NCBI RefSeq assembly: GCF_001676875.1 | Contig: NZ_JYKA01000010.1 | Location: forward strand, 62,001 to 126,000 | Source of the DNA: Chromobacterium subtsugae | Lineage (GTDB): Bacteria; Pseudomonadota; Gammaproteobacteria; Burkholderiales; Chromobacteriaceae | DNA length: 64,000 nucleotides | Direction of reading: 5' to 3' | In this document: piece by piece, positions 18,882-28,139 of the stretch | Layout of the letters: every line of letters starts with the position of its first letter | How positions within the stretch are numbered: the first letter of the stretch is position 1 | The notes under the pieces: model-generated | Told to the model about the DNA's origin: nothing | The model's database searches: none | What the model saw: the letters and a program-made list of their open reading frames with translations, nothing else | Translations under genes and position numbers: made by a program

Positions 18882-21756
18882 GACCGCGATCGGCGCGCAG
18901 ATCCGCCGGCCGCTGCTGCAGGGCCGCCACTGGATAGCCGGGCAATGGCTGCCGGCCGGCCGCTTCGACGAGGCCGCGCGGCAGCGCCGCATCCTGGCCG
19001 GCTGGCATGCCGGCGCCAGCGCCTACCGCTTCCCCGACGGCGACCTGCTGCGCTACGCCGCGCCAGTCGAGCAACTTTGCGAGCAGCTGGACGGCTGGCC
19101 GCTGCAGCTGCTGGGCCGCGCGCTGTGCTCCGCGCCGCTGACCGAAGCGGAATACCAGCAACTGCCGCCCGCCGACCTGTGGCTGGTGACCGGCGGACGG
19201 GCGCAAGCGCTGAACCTGGCCGACGCCGAAGCGCTGCGGCCGGGCGACTGGCTGGATGCCTCCGCCTATGCCGTCGTCGACATGTACGACTGCCGCCACA
19301 CCCTGCCCCGGCAAGTGGAGCAGGCGCCCGTCACCGAGCAGAGCCTGCGCCAGTTGTTGGGCGGCGCGGTGCCGCCGGCCAGTCCGCAGCAACTGCAGTT
19401 TTTGCAGGCGCTGGATCATCCGCGGCAGGAAGCCTCCGCGCAGCCGGCGCCGCAAAGCCCGTGGCGCAAGCGACTGATCGTCGCCGCGGTCCTGGCCGCC
19501 TGCGTCGGCCTGGGCGTTCTCATCGCCGCGGGCAGCGACGCGCCCGCTCCGTCATACGATGCCGGCTCGAATGCCGGCTCATCTTCCGGCGGCCCTTCCC
19601 ATTTCTTCCCCTTGCTCGCGCTGGCGGCGCTGGCCTACCGCTTCCGCGATCGCCGCGCCCCGCCGCGCCAAGCTGCGCCCGCCAAGCCCGCAGGCAAACC
19701 GGGCAAGGGCGGCGCGACCGCGCAAGCGCTGATCCCCGCCCGCCGCCTGGCGGCGCAAGCCATGCCGCAAGCCTGGCGCGACTGGCTGGCGCGCGCGGCG
19801 ATGACCAGCCACCTATCGCGCGTGCTGGGCCGCCGCCAGGCCGCCTATATGCGCGAGATGCTGGCGATGTTCGAAACCGGCCGCATCAACGAGGCTTTGC
19901 GCCATGCCATTCCACTGGGCGGCGACGGCGCCAGCACCGGCCAGGCCTTCGGCACGCCCAACGCCCGCCGCGACCTGTCGCTGACGCCCCGCCACGGCAG
20001 CGCCGGCCCCTCCATCCAGCTTGGCGACGAGCTGAACCAGCACCTGCGCCAGCTCTACCGCCGCACTTTTGACAAACTCGACCGTGAAGGAAAGATCGAC
20101 CAGGCGGTGTTCGTGCTGGCCGAACTGCTGCAAGCCCACGCCGAAGCACTGGACTATCTGGAAAGACACGAACGCTTCAGCCAGGCGGCGGAACTGGCGC
20201 TGGCCTGGGACATGCCGGCAGCGCTGATCGTGCGGCTGATGTGCAAGGCCGGAGACCTGCCGCGCGCCTTGGCCGTGGCCAGGCGCGACCACGCCTTTGC
20301 CCACGCCATCCCGCAACTGGAAAGCCGCTGGCCCGAAGCCACGCGCCAGTTGCGCGAGGAATGGGCGCAATCGCTGGTGGAGCAAGGACGCTGGCTGGAA
20401 GCCGCGCAAGCGATCTGGCCGCTCGCGTCGCAACGCGAGCGCGCCGCGCAGTGGCTGGCGCAGGCGGAAGAGGCCGGGGGCAACTTGGCGGCGGAGGCCC
20501 TGGTGCAGCGCGCGCTGCTGCTACCGGACACCCTGCGCCGGCATGAAAGCCGGATACTGGCGATACGCGATGGCGAAAACCAGGCCGCCGAACGCGCGGC
20601 CATCGCCCATGCCCTGCTGGCCGCCGGCCAGCACACCCCGGCCAGCCGGCTGCTCGCCCGCGCCATGTTCAACCATTGGCTGGTCGACCAGGACAACCGT
20701 GAAGGCCGGCTCAGCCGCCGCCAACTGCAAACACTGCTCAACATCAGCCAGGATGGGCTGCTGCAGGCGGACCTGCCCGGAAAGCTGCCCGCTCCTCTCC
20801 CCAATCCGCTGCAAAATCAGAAAGAAGTCGGCTGGCTGCGGGCGCCGACGCTGGCCGGCCTGGCCATCATGGACGCCGCCCTGCTGGCCAACGGCCGTCT
20901 GCTGGTCGCGCTGGGAGAAGCGGGCGCGGCCATCGTCGATCCGCGCGGCAAAATCGCGCACCGCTTCCCAGCCCCCGCGGACAGCATCGTGCTGGCGGAC
21001 AGCGGCCAGGTAGCGCTGGCGGTGATCTGGCGCGGCGACGCGTTGCGCGTGCACCGGCTGGACCTGGCGCGGCGCGAGCAGCAGGACCTGGGCGCGGTGG
21101 CGCTGGATTGCTATGCGGACAGTTTCGACGGCGTGGGCTGGGCGGTAGGACAGGACAGGCAAATCCGCGTGCTGGATGTGGCCCGCGGCCTGCACAGCGT
21201 GCTATGGCAAGTGGGCGACCTGCCGGGCCGGGTGGCGCGCGTGATGCGCAGCCCGAACTGCGAGCACTATGAGCTGGCGGGCGACGACGGCAAGATGCAG
21301 CTGTGGCAATACAGCCTGCCGGGCCGGCGCCTGCAGTCGCGCGGCCACATCCCCGTGCACGAGAGCGCGAAAAATGCGACGGTGATCCCCTCGCCCTGGG
21401 GCAGCTACCGCTACTGCTGGCTGGCGGCGGACAAGAACGGCCATCCATGGCTGGGCAACCATCCACCGGGCCAGAAGGAAAGCTTCCTCGCGCTGCCGCC
21501 TGACATGGCGGGCGGCTCGCTCAACGTCACGCTCGGCCGCGGTTGGTTGGCTGTGGCGATGAGCCGGGAAGCCGCGGTGTGCACGCTGCTGGCCCGCGCC
21601 GGCGCCGACGCTCCCGACATCGCCTTCAGCTGGCCGGCGGGTTCCAAAGTGCAACTGAAGATGCAGAACGACAGCTGGCTGATGTTCGACCGGCAGGGCC
21701 GCATTGTCACCATGGACATGGAGCGCTGCAGCATATCCATGCTGACTGTCTCCTGA
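18874..21756 (+). CDS. Large bpX6-like membrane-anchored propeller protein
   Basis: The 960-residue product starts with a domain of about 150 residues (RRPLLQGRHWIAG, ILAGWHAGASAYRFPDGDLLRY, LPPADLWLVTGG) that resembles the bpX6 family of MoxR ternary systems. A membrane helix at about 198-218 and a second hydrophobic stretch at about 241-256 flank a Gly/Ser/Pro-rich loop. Residues 290-640 are alpha-helical repeats of TPR-like appearance. The C-terminal 300 residues are beta-rich and probably a propeller (SVLADSGQVALAVIW-type blades). This makes it the likely membrane anchor of the cassette. Function is inferred from family context only. Confidence 0.7.
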   Translation: MTETAIGAQIRRPLLQGRHWIAGQWLPAGRFDEAARQRRILAGWHAGASAYRFPDGDLLRYAAPVEQLCEQLDGWPLQLLGRALCSAPLTEAEYQQLPPADLWLVTGGRAQALNLADAEALRPGDWLDASAYAVVDMYDCRHTLPRQVEQAPVTEQSLRQLLGGAVPPASPQQLQFLQALDHPRQEASAQPAPQSPWRKRLIVAAVLAACVGLGVLIAAGSDAPAPSYDAGSNAGSSSGGPSHFFPLLALAALAYRFRDRRAPPRQAAPAKPAGKPGKGGATAQALIPARRLAAQAMPQAWRDWLARAAMTSHLSRVLGRRQAAYMREMLAMFETGRINEALRHAIPLGGDGASTGQAFGTPNARRDLSLTPRHGSAGPSIQLGDELNQHLRQLYRRTFDKLDREGKIDQAVFVLAELLQAHAEALDYLERHERFSQAAELALAWDMPAALIVRLMCKAGDLPRALAVARRDHAFAHAIPQLESRWPEATRQLREEWAQSLVEQGRWLEAAQAIWPLASQRERAAQWLAQAEEAGGNLAAEALVQRALLLPDTLRRHESRILAIRDGENQAAERAAIAHALLAAGQHTPASRLLARAMFNHWLVDQDNREGRLSRRQLQTLLNISQDGLLQADLPGKLPAPLPNPLQNQKEVGWLRAPTLAGLAIMDAALLANGRLLVALGEAGAAIVDPRGKIAHRFPAPADSIVLADSGQVALAVIWRGDALRVHRLDLARREQQDLGAVALDCYADSFDGVGWAVGQDRQIRVLDVARGLHSVLWQVGDLPGRVARVMRSPNCEHYELAGDDGKMQLWQYSLPGRRLQSRGHIPVHESAKNATVIPSPWGSYRYCWLAADKNGHPWLGNHPPGQKESFLALPPDMAGGSLNVTLGRGWLAVAMSREAAVCTLLARAGADAPDIAFSWPAGSKVQLKMQNDSWLMFDRQGRIVTMDMERCSISMLTVS

Positions 21757-21764
21757 ACCAGCCC

Positions 21765-21788
21765 GAACCGCGTCCGCGGACGCGGTTC
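21765..21788. terminator. Hairpin after the bpX operon
   Basis: GAACCGCGTCC-GC-GGACGCGGTTC is a perfect, very GC-rich hairpin just after the stop of the bpX6-like gene and before the converging GST gene. It lacks a T run, so it could instead be a transcript-stabilising hairpin. Confidence 0.5.
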
Positions 21789-21804
21789 CCGGCCGGCGCC
21801 TGGC

Positions 21805-22521
21805 CTAATCCCTGGTCGGAATCGCCAGCCCGCGCGCCACCGCCGGCCGCTCAACGAAGGCCTGCAGCGTCCATCGCACATTGGGAAAGTCGGCGAAACC
21901 GACCAGTTCGCCCGCATCGTAGAAACCCACCAGATTGCGCACCCAGGGCCAGATGGCGATGTCGGCGATGCTGTATTCGTCGCCCATGATCCAGGCGCGC
22001 CCGTCCAGCCTGCCTTCCAGCACCTGCAGCAAACGACGCGACTCGGCGGCGTAGCGGTCGCGCGGGCGCTTGTCCTCGTATTCCCTGCCCGCGAACTTGT
22101 GGAAGAAGCCCAGCTGGCCGAACATCGGCCCCACTCCGCCCATCTGGAACATCAGCCACTGGATGGCTTCATAGCGCGCCGCCGGGTCGCTGGGCAGCAG
22201 CTTGCCGGTCTTGTCGGCCAGATAAATCAGGATGGCGCCGGACTCGAACAGCGCCAGCGGCTTGCCGCCCGGGCCATCGGGATCGAGTATCGCCGGGATC
22301 TTGTTGTTCGGGTTCAGCGACAGGAATGCCGGCGACAGCTGCTCATTGCGCTCGAAGCTGACCAGATGCGCCTCGTAAGGCAGCCCGATCTCCTCCAGCA
22401 TGATGGAAACCTTGACGCCGTTTGGCGTCGGCAGCGAATACAGCTGCAGGCGGTCGGGATGCTTGGCCGGCCATGTGCCGGTGATCGGGAAGGCGGACAG
22501 GTCGCTCATATCGGTCATCAT
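21805..22521 (-). CDS. Glutathione S-transferase family protein (YfcG/YghU-like)
   Basis: The 238-residue protein has an N-terminal thioredoxin-fold GST domain with LYSLPTPNGVKVSIMLEEIGLPYE, the cis-proline segment NNKIPAILD and ALFESGAILIYLA for glutathione binding. An all-helical C-terminal domain follows (GGVGPMFGQLGFF, YSIADIAIWPW). The TPNG motif is typical of Nu-class GSTs such as YfcG and YghU, which act more as disulfide reductases or peroxidases than as conjugating enzymes. It starts at the first of several Met codons; the ATG at 22509 is an alternative. It is convergent with the bpX operon and unlikely to be part of it. Confidence 0.88.
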   Translation of the reverse strand: MMTDMSDLSAFPITGTWPAKHPDRLQLYSLPTPNGVKVSIMLEEIGLPYEAHLVSFERNEQLSPAFLSLNPNNKIPAILDPDGPGGKPLALFESGAILIYLADKTGKLLPSDPAARYEAIQWLMFQMGGVGPMFGQLGFFHKFAGREYEDKRPRDRYAAESRRLLQVLEGRLDGRAWIMGDEYSIADIAIWPWVRNLVGFYDAGELVGFADFPNVRWTLQAFVERPAVARGLAIPTRD

Positions 22522-22589
22522 CGTCAGGGTGGAAAAGCATCCACTATAAAGGCGAAAAAACCAAATGTCCTGCCCCGCCGCAAATGGCG

Positions 22590-23573
22590 TCAGGCCAACT
22601 CAGGCAGCGGCCGGTCGTTGCGGTGCAGCACTTCGGATAGATCGCAGTCCTTGCATTCGACGAACAGGCATTCCTCCTGCTTGCGCAGGCGGGTCTGCTT
22701 GCCGCATTGCCGGCAATCCAGCCGGATCGCGGTGTTTTCGCCGCAATCCAAGCATTTCAGGTAGTAACCGAATTTGCCGTAACGGAATTCCAGCCGCTGC
22801 GATTGGCAGCCCTTGCACAAAGTGGCGTACACCTTGCGCAGCGCCGCTCCGCCGCCCAGGCTGCGCAACAATCCGGCCGGTTTCAGCAAGGGGCCGATGT
22901 AAGCCAGATGCTGCAGCGCCGGCGCTTCCGGCTTTGCCGGCGCCACCGCTGCCGCTGGCATGGGGGCGGCTGACTCCACCGGCGCCGGCTCGGCGCGTGG
23001 CTTATGCATCTTGGCCAGGTACTGGCCCAGGATGCGGCGGTGCGAAGCGGGAAACGCTACCTCGCCTTGCGATTTGGCGCGGATGCGCTCGCCCACCTGG
23101 TCCGCCTTGCACACCTCCGGCACGTCGATGCCCTTGGGCGGGATGAACTGGCCCTTGCTGGAAATGGACACGATCACATCCATCGCCAGGCGGTCTATCA
23201 CCTCGGGCTGCGCGGTGCGGCTGCGCAGGTATTTGCGCAAGAATTCCGACTGCATCCTGGCCTGGATGATGGGCGACGCCATGCCCGAGGAGCGGTCGTC
23301 GAACCAGCGCAGCCATTGCCCGTCGGCCTTCATCTGCAATCTACCCGACACGCTCTTGCTTTCGACTATGGTCAATCCCGCCGGATGAATCAGCACATGA
23401 TCCATTTGCGCGGCGTCGCCGTCCAATTCCAGCCTCACATCATTGAGGACGTATACCTCTTGATCGTCGGCAAAATAGCGCCGCAAATAAAAAGCCATTT
23501 CCTTTTCCGCGGCGTCGCCGGCCGCCTGTTTCCAATCCTTGGCTTCGGTAAACGCTTTTTCTTTCAAAATCAT
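22590..23573 (-). CDS. NERD nuclease-domain protein with C-terminal zinc ribbons
   Basis: The 327-residue protein carries a NERD domain at about residues 15-125: AEKEMAFYLRR, then QMDHVLIHPAGLTIVESKSVSG. The Asp and the E-x-K of a PD-(D/E)XK nuclease core are retained, so it may be active. A Pro/Ala-rich linker follows (residues 195-220). The C-terminal 90 residues hold paired Cys motifs (CKGC, CLDC, CRQC, CKDC) that would form two zinc ribbons, the last like those of topoisomerase tails. No signal peptide is present. Possible roles are DNA repair or defence against foreign DNA; neither is shown. Confidence 0.82.
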   Translation of the reverse strand: MILKEKAFTEAKDWKQAAGDAAEKEMAFYLRRYFADDQEVYVLNDVRLELDGDAAQMDHVLIHPAGLTIVESKSVSGRLQMKADGQWLRWFDDRSSGMASPIIQARMQSEFLRKYLRSRTAQPEVIDRLAMDVIVSISSKGQFIPPKGIDVPEVCKADQVGERIRAKSQGEVAFPASHRRILGQYLAKMHKPRAEPAPVESAAPMPAAAVAPAKPEAPALQHLAYIGPLLKPAGLLRSLGGGAALRKVYATLCKGCQSQRLEFRYGKFGYYLKCLDCGENTAIRLDCRQCGKQTRLRKQEECLFVECKDCDLSEVLHRNDRPLPELA

Positions 23574-23700
23574 ATTATTTTGCCGCCATCCAACAGTTCA
23601 TTGGCATTATTGTACTATTTAAATCATGAATTTTGAATTCAAGCCCCAACAGCAAACCGGACTGCTCCGCGGTCCGCCAGCTCGGAGATGGGAAAATTGA

Positions 23701-24678
<978 letters not shown>

Positions 24679-24695
24679 GGCTTCGCAGACATGCA

Positions 24696-24731
24696 AAAAC
24701 GGCGCGGTTCCCGGTGGAACGGCGCCGTTTT
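24696..24731. terminator. Terminator after kdsA
   Basis: AAAACGGCGC and GCGCCGTTTT pair, with an inner GTTCC/GGAAC stem, and T-rich sequence follows. It can stop kdsA and the converging minus-strand unit. Confidence 0.85.
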
Positions 24732-24760
24732 CTTATCCGGACCGCCCAAAGCGGCCGGCG

Positions 24761-25147
24761 TCAGCTTTTGGGAAACCACCAGCCATGCCGAAAGGCGTCG
24801 CCGATGCGTGACTGCGCCAAGTCGCCAGTCTGCATCTGGCGCGCGATCAGCGCGTAGCGCAAGGCGAGCACCACGCCGGTGGCTGCCGCCATCATCAGAT
24901 TGTAAGCCAGCAGATAAGGCAGCCCCTTCAACAAGGCCAGCGCCGCCAGCAGCGGGCAGCATGCGGTGCAGTACCAGATCAGCCGCGAGGTTTTGCCGGC
25001 GGTGACGCGAACGGCTTCGTGATTGTCCGGCCGGGTCCAGCCGCTTCCCCCGCTTTCCCTCGCCCCAGGCATGAGCGAGCGGTGCATCGCCGCCAGCGTC
25101 TTGAATGGCGCTAGCAAGGGGTTGATGATGAATCCGAAAAAACGCAT
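24761..25147 (-). CDS. Hypothetical membrane protein of the secretion-associated block
   Basis: The 128-residue product (from the ATG at 25147, with AGGAT 7 bp upstream; a TTG at 25162 is a poorer start) has a hydrophilic N-terminal third and two membrane helices at about residues 59-77 and 80-102 (CCPLLAALALLKGLPYLLA, NLMMAAATGVVLALRYAL). The helices are followed by a short basic tail. I do not recognise the family. It is the last gene of the minus-strand run 25-28.5 kb, whose members look like accessory genes of the type IVB locus further right. The role is unknown. Confidence 0.6.
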   Translation of the reverse strand: MRFFGFIINPLLAPFKTLAAMHRSLMPGARESGGSGWTRPDNHEAVRVTAGKTSRLIWYCTACCPLLAALALLKGLPYLLAYNLMMAAATGVVLALRYALIARQMQTGDLAQSRIGDAFRHGWWFPKS

Positions 25148-25197
25148 GTCGATATCCTGCAAGGTTTAAGGTTGCGCCGGGCCGGCCACAGGGAAAA

Positions 25198-25866
25198 TCA
25201 CTCGGAAGCGCCCTGTTCCGATATAAACAGCTGATTGCCGCCGACGCCGAACAGCCTGGCGATCTCCTCATCCTCCAGACCGCCATCGCGCGCGCCGGCC
25301 CTGGGCGTCGCTGGGGGAATGTAAACCGCGCGGCCATCTGGATCGTGCGCGGCGCTGTTGAGCGATTTGAAAAACTGCTGCAAATCCGTCTGGCTCAACT
25401 CATCTTCCACCACCATGCCGCTTCGCCTCCCCCTGCGGATGGGCTTGCGCGCTTGCGCGCGCAAGCTGGCATACGCGCGCAGAACCTGCGACTTGCGCAA
25501 TGTCCGCAATTGATCATAAGCGCTTTCTTCCCTCGCGAATCGCAACCGGGCCTGCTCGCTCTCCCAGGCATCCAGCCGCCTGCGCCTGTCATCCTGGTGC
25601 GACTGCCAGGCGCAGTAAGCGGCGGCAGCGGCAGCTGCGGCAAAGGGAAGATCCAGCGGGCCGCACAAGGCAGCGGCCAATAGCGAAAAACCCGCAGCGC
25701 CGCCCGTCAGCAATACCGTCTGCAAGGATTGGGGCGCGGCGCGACGGTCCGCATGCGCCGCCGGGCTTCGCTCCGGCATCGAATGACAACCCAGCCGACG
25801 TTGCAATTCCGCCAGCCTGCCAGATGCCCTGCCGTCATTCGCCGCTGCACCGCCATCGCTGTCCAT
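25198..25866 (-). CDS. Hypothetical protein with two hydrophobic segments and a coiled coil
   Basis: The 222-residue product has a charged N-terminus, two adjacent hydrophobic segments (about residues 50-68 and 71-88, alanine-rich) and then a long Arg/Glu-rich helix (DDRRRRLDAWESEQARLRFAREE...) that could form a coiled coil. The C-terminus contains DEEIARLFGVGG and is probably cytosolic. No known family is recognised. It is preceded by an unusually AT-rich promoter region carrying a candidate Fur site. It lies between two other secretion-associated genes on the same strand. Confidence 0.55.
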   Translation of the reverse strand: MDSDGGAAANDGRASGRLAELQRRLGCHSMPERSPAAHADRRAAPQSLQTVLLTGGAAGFSLLAAALCGPLDLPFAAAAAAAAYCAWQSHQDDRRRRLDAWESEQARLRFAREESAYDQLRTLRKSQVLRAYASLRAQARKPIRRGRRSGMVVEDELSQTDLQQFFKSLNSAAHDPDGRAVYIPPATPRAGARDGGLEDEEIARLFGVGGNQLFISEQGASE

Positions 25867-25891
25867 GCACGCCCCCGACCGAATAATAGTT

Positions 25892-25910
25892 TAAAATAAT
25901 TATCATTATA
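25892..25910 (-). promoter_or_regulatory. Candidate Fur box
   Basis: Read on the minus strand this is TATAATGATAATTATTTTA, which matches 15 of 19 positions of the classical Fur consensus GATAATGATAATCATTATC, including an unbroken ATAATGATAAT. It lies 26 bp upstream of the start at 25866. The whole patch is AT-rich, so chance similarity is possible. Confidence 0.4.
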
Positions 25911-25921
25911 ATAAACTTTTT

Positions 25922-26539
25922 CTATCCTTGCCAATAACGAACGCGTCCGGTGTCAATATGCACGAAACCTTTGCCGGGATAGTAACCCACCCCACCCGCG
26001 CGCAAGGCGGCCGACATCTGCCACAGCTGGGCAGTGCTGAGCCCGCGCACGCGCATGTCCACCGCCTTGCCATAGGTGTGCATGGAATTCTTCGCCGCGC
26101 CTTCTATCCCGCGATTGCGCGCCGGATTGCGATAGCCGGAGGTCACCACCAGCGGCTCGTAGACGCCATTGGCCAGATACCAGCTCTGGATCGCGTAAAG
26201 CATATTGAGCAAGCCCAAATCCATCTGCCTCACCTCTCCCGCCACCACATCCCGCAGCAGATTGCAGGCCTCGACATAACCATCGCGCAGCCAGCCCTGC
26301 TGCGGATGCCATAACAGGATGCGATGGCGCTCGCCCGTTGCCTGGCGGTGGATGACCACCTCGCGCGGGCGCTCCCAGATGGCCGCGAACGGATTGCCCG
26401 CCTGCTCTCTGACAGCCAGCGCCTCGGCATCGGAGCGGTCCGGCAATGCGGACAGGCCGGATAGCGCAAGAAAAGCGCCGCCGGCCTGCCGGAGAAAACC
26501 GCGCCGGGACAAGTCCGGCAATGCAATCAACCTCGCCAT
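25922..26539 (-). CDS. Tat-exported M15-type peptidase (DUF882/YcbK-like)
   Basis: The 205-residue product starts with a twin-arginine signal (SRRGFLRQAGGAFLALSGL, residues 11-29). It contains the DUF882 fold of peptidase M15: VVTSGYRNPARN, the zinc ligands in NSMHTYGKAVDMRVRG (His and Asp) and FVHIDTG (His). Such enzymes cleave peptidoglycan cross-links. It is translationally coupled to the previous gene: the ATG is 2 bp after that stop. Within a secretion locus it may open the cell wall for the envelope-spanning apparatus. Alternatively it is a general cell-wall enzyme that happens to lie here. Confidence 0.85.
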   Translation of the reverse strand: MARLIALPDLSRRGFLRQAGGAFLALSGLSALPDRSDAEALAVREQAGNPFAAIWERPREVVIHRQATGERHRILLWHPQQGWLRDGYVEACNLLRDVVAGEVRQMDLGLLNMLYAIQSWYLANGVYEPLVVTSGYRNPARNRGIEGAAKNSMHTYGKAVDMRVRGLSTAQLWQMSAALRAGGVGYYPGKGFVHIDTGRVRYWQG

Positions 26540-26541
26540 GG

Positions 26542-27249
26542 CTACATCGCCAGCGAGGATGTGGGCTTCTTCGGCGCGCGAGCATCCTTCATCACATCCG
26601 CCGGAGATTCGCCATTCAGCAACCGCTTGACCAACCCCTGCTCGGCCTCCCCCAACGCCCCCATCCTGCGCTCGACTCGCTCGGCCAAACCCTTGGCGCC
26701 GTGAGCCTCCTCCAGCGCCACATTGATCATCAAATCCTTGCGGTACTTGGCATTGCCGCGCATCTGGAAGAAATCCAGCAAATTGCGGTCCACGTTGACG
26801 CCCTCCGGCTTGGCCTGGGAAGCCTGCTGCAAACTGGCCGCCATTTTCTGCATTTCCCTGGGCGCCACCGGCGTGACGTCGGCGGGACGGATCGCCATAT
26901 CCACCACTTCGCGGGTCAGGCCGGTATGGCCGGCGACCGCCGCGCGGCGCACCGCTGCCGCGTCCAGGGCGGTGATCGGCGCGCTGCTCATCGGAAACAA
27001 CGTGGACAGCGGCATCGCGCCCAGCGCGTCCTGCTGCTTGAGCGCTTCCGCGCGCAAAAAGAATTTGGCGACATTGCTTTCCGTCATGGAGGCCGGCGGC
27101 CCGCCATCCAGAAAGGCCTGCCGTTTCCACTCGTCAAAGCGCTCGCGCATCGACTCCGGCACCTCGCCCCTGAAATAGCTGGTTCGCAGTTCCTCCGGCA
27201 GAACGGCCGCAAGTTGACGCTCATACACAGGTATGTTCACCGTAGACAT
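26542..27249 (-). CDS. Hypothetical soluble protein coupled to the M15 peptidase gene
   Basis: The 235-residue product is hydrophilic, mostly alpha-helical in appearance and without signal peptide or membrane segment. It contains no motif I recognise. N-terminal residues (VNIPVYERQLAAVLPEELRTSYF) and a Lys/Arg-rich C-terminal region (KDARAPKKPTSS) are the only notable stretches. The stop is 2 bp before the start of the Tat-exported peptidase gene. It is thus probably in one operon with it and with the gene upstream (27281-27790). It could be a structural or effector component of the secretion locus, with no direct evidence. Confidence 0.6.
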   Translation of the reverse strand: MSTVNIPVYERQLAAVLPEELRTSYFRGEVPESMRERFDEWKRQAFLDGGPPASMTESNVAKFFLRAEALKQQDALGAMPLSTLFPMSSAPITALDAAAVRRAAVAGHTGLTREVVDMAIRPADVTPVAPREMQKMAASLQQASQAKPEGVNVDRNLLDFFQMRGNAKYRKDLMINVALEEAHGAKGLAERVERRMGALGEAEQGLVKRLLNGESPADVMKDARAPKKPTSSLAM

Positions 27250-27280
27250 CCATCACACCCTTTTGCGTTAGACCCGATCA

Positions 27281-27790
27281 TTACCGAATGACACCTTGCT
27301 CTTTCAGGGCCGGCATTTCGCCGGAGGCGACTCGCTCCATTCCGGACTGCAGTTCCAACAGCTTCGCCAAGCTGGCCACGCCGGAGACGGACAAGCTGGG
27401 CATTGCGCTCTGCTGCAGCATCGTCGCTTCCGCTTCGCCTTTTGCCGCAACGAAATTCACCACCGGATCCCGATCCGGCGAATGGTTCTTGGAAAAACCG
27501 ACCACAACAAACACCTGATCATCAGGCAGCTTGCCATGCTGGCGCGAGATGCCTTCCTGCATCAGGCAAATCTCGTCGCCGGAAACAATGCGCCTCATGT
27601 AGGCGACATAACGGCGAACCTCGGCGAGGCTCATCACGCCAGCCGGCAGGAATTGCGGCATGCAGCGTTTCGCCAGGCTCGATGCGATCGTCGCGGTATC
27701 CGCGATCACATACACAGAAGCGGCGGCGAAGGCCTTTTTCAGCTTCGCCCAATATCCAGCCACCAGAAATACGCGACCGTCATCGTACAT
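27281..27790 (-). CDS. Hypothetical protein, first gene of a minus-strand operon
   Basis: The 169-residue protein starts at an ATG with AAGGA 8 bp upstream. It has alternating hydrophobic and polar segments, no clear signal peptide and no membrane helix. Segments such as QVFVVVGFSKNH and SVYVIADTATIASSLAK could be beta strands of an alpha/beta fold. The family is not recognised. It is followed 31 bp later by the next gene of the operon, and an AT-rich patch with TTACTATTAG precedes it. It is likely an accessory gene of the secretion-associated block. Confidence 0.6.
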   Translation of the reverse strand: MYDDGRVFLVAGYWAKLKKAFAAASVYVIADTATIASSLAKRCMPQFLPAGVMSLAEVRRYVAYMRRIVSGDEICLMQEGISRQHGKLPDDQVFVVVGFSKNHSPDRDPVVNFVAAKGEAEATMLQQSAMPSLSVSGVASLAKLLELQSGMERVASGEMPALKEQGVIR

Positions 27791-28139
27791 TTTCTTATTC
27801 CTTCACCCGACTGTCGTGAGCGACCGAAGACTCATGGCGCCAAGGCCTAGAGAAAAGTGCTGTTTCTTTTAGTTTCATTACTATTAGAGTGTACCACATG
27901 GCCACAAAAAATCATTTACTCCGAGTGTAAGGAGTTATTAAGCCCACTAGGGCCTGATTTGTCGGGCTTCATGCCGGGACACGGCAGGGCGGTTCACAAG
28001 AAAGGGACGGAGAATGAGCGGCGCACCCAACCGCGCCGGCGCCGCCAAGGCAAACCCGCATGACAGGCTCTCTTCAAACCCGCGGCGCGCGCCGCATTGC
28101 AAGCGACTCAAGCCTAGCAATCCAATAACCAGCGCGCCA
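27791..28139. other. Intergenic region with an AT-rich promoter patch
   Basis: About 350 bp separate two minus-strand genes. The left part (27855-27900) is AT-rich with TTACTATTAG at 27878-27887, as in other promoters of this block. The rest is GC-rich and contains a small hairpin (ACTCC...GGAGT near 27920-27938). An open frame at 27857-28063 has no ribosome site and is not called. Confidence 0.4.

Noticed and set aside
24696..24731. Possible riboswitch or attenuator near kdsA
   Set aside because: The hairpin is a simple terminator directly after the stop; no aptamer-like fold is seen.
27857..28063. 68-residue plus-strand frame with a hydrophobic start
   Set aside because: No ribosome site, a basic low-complexity tail and no family; it lies in the promoter patch of a minus-strand gene.
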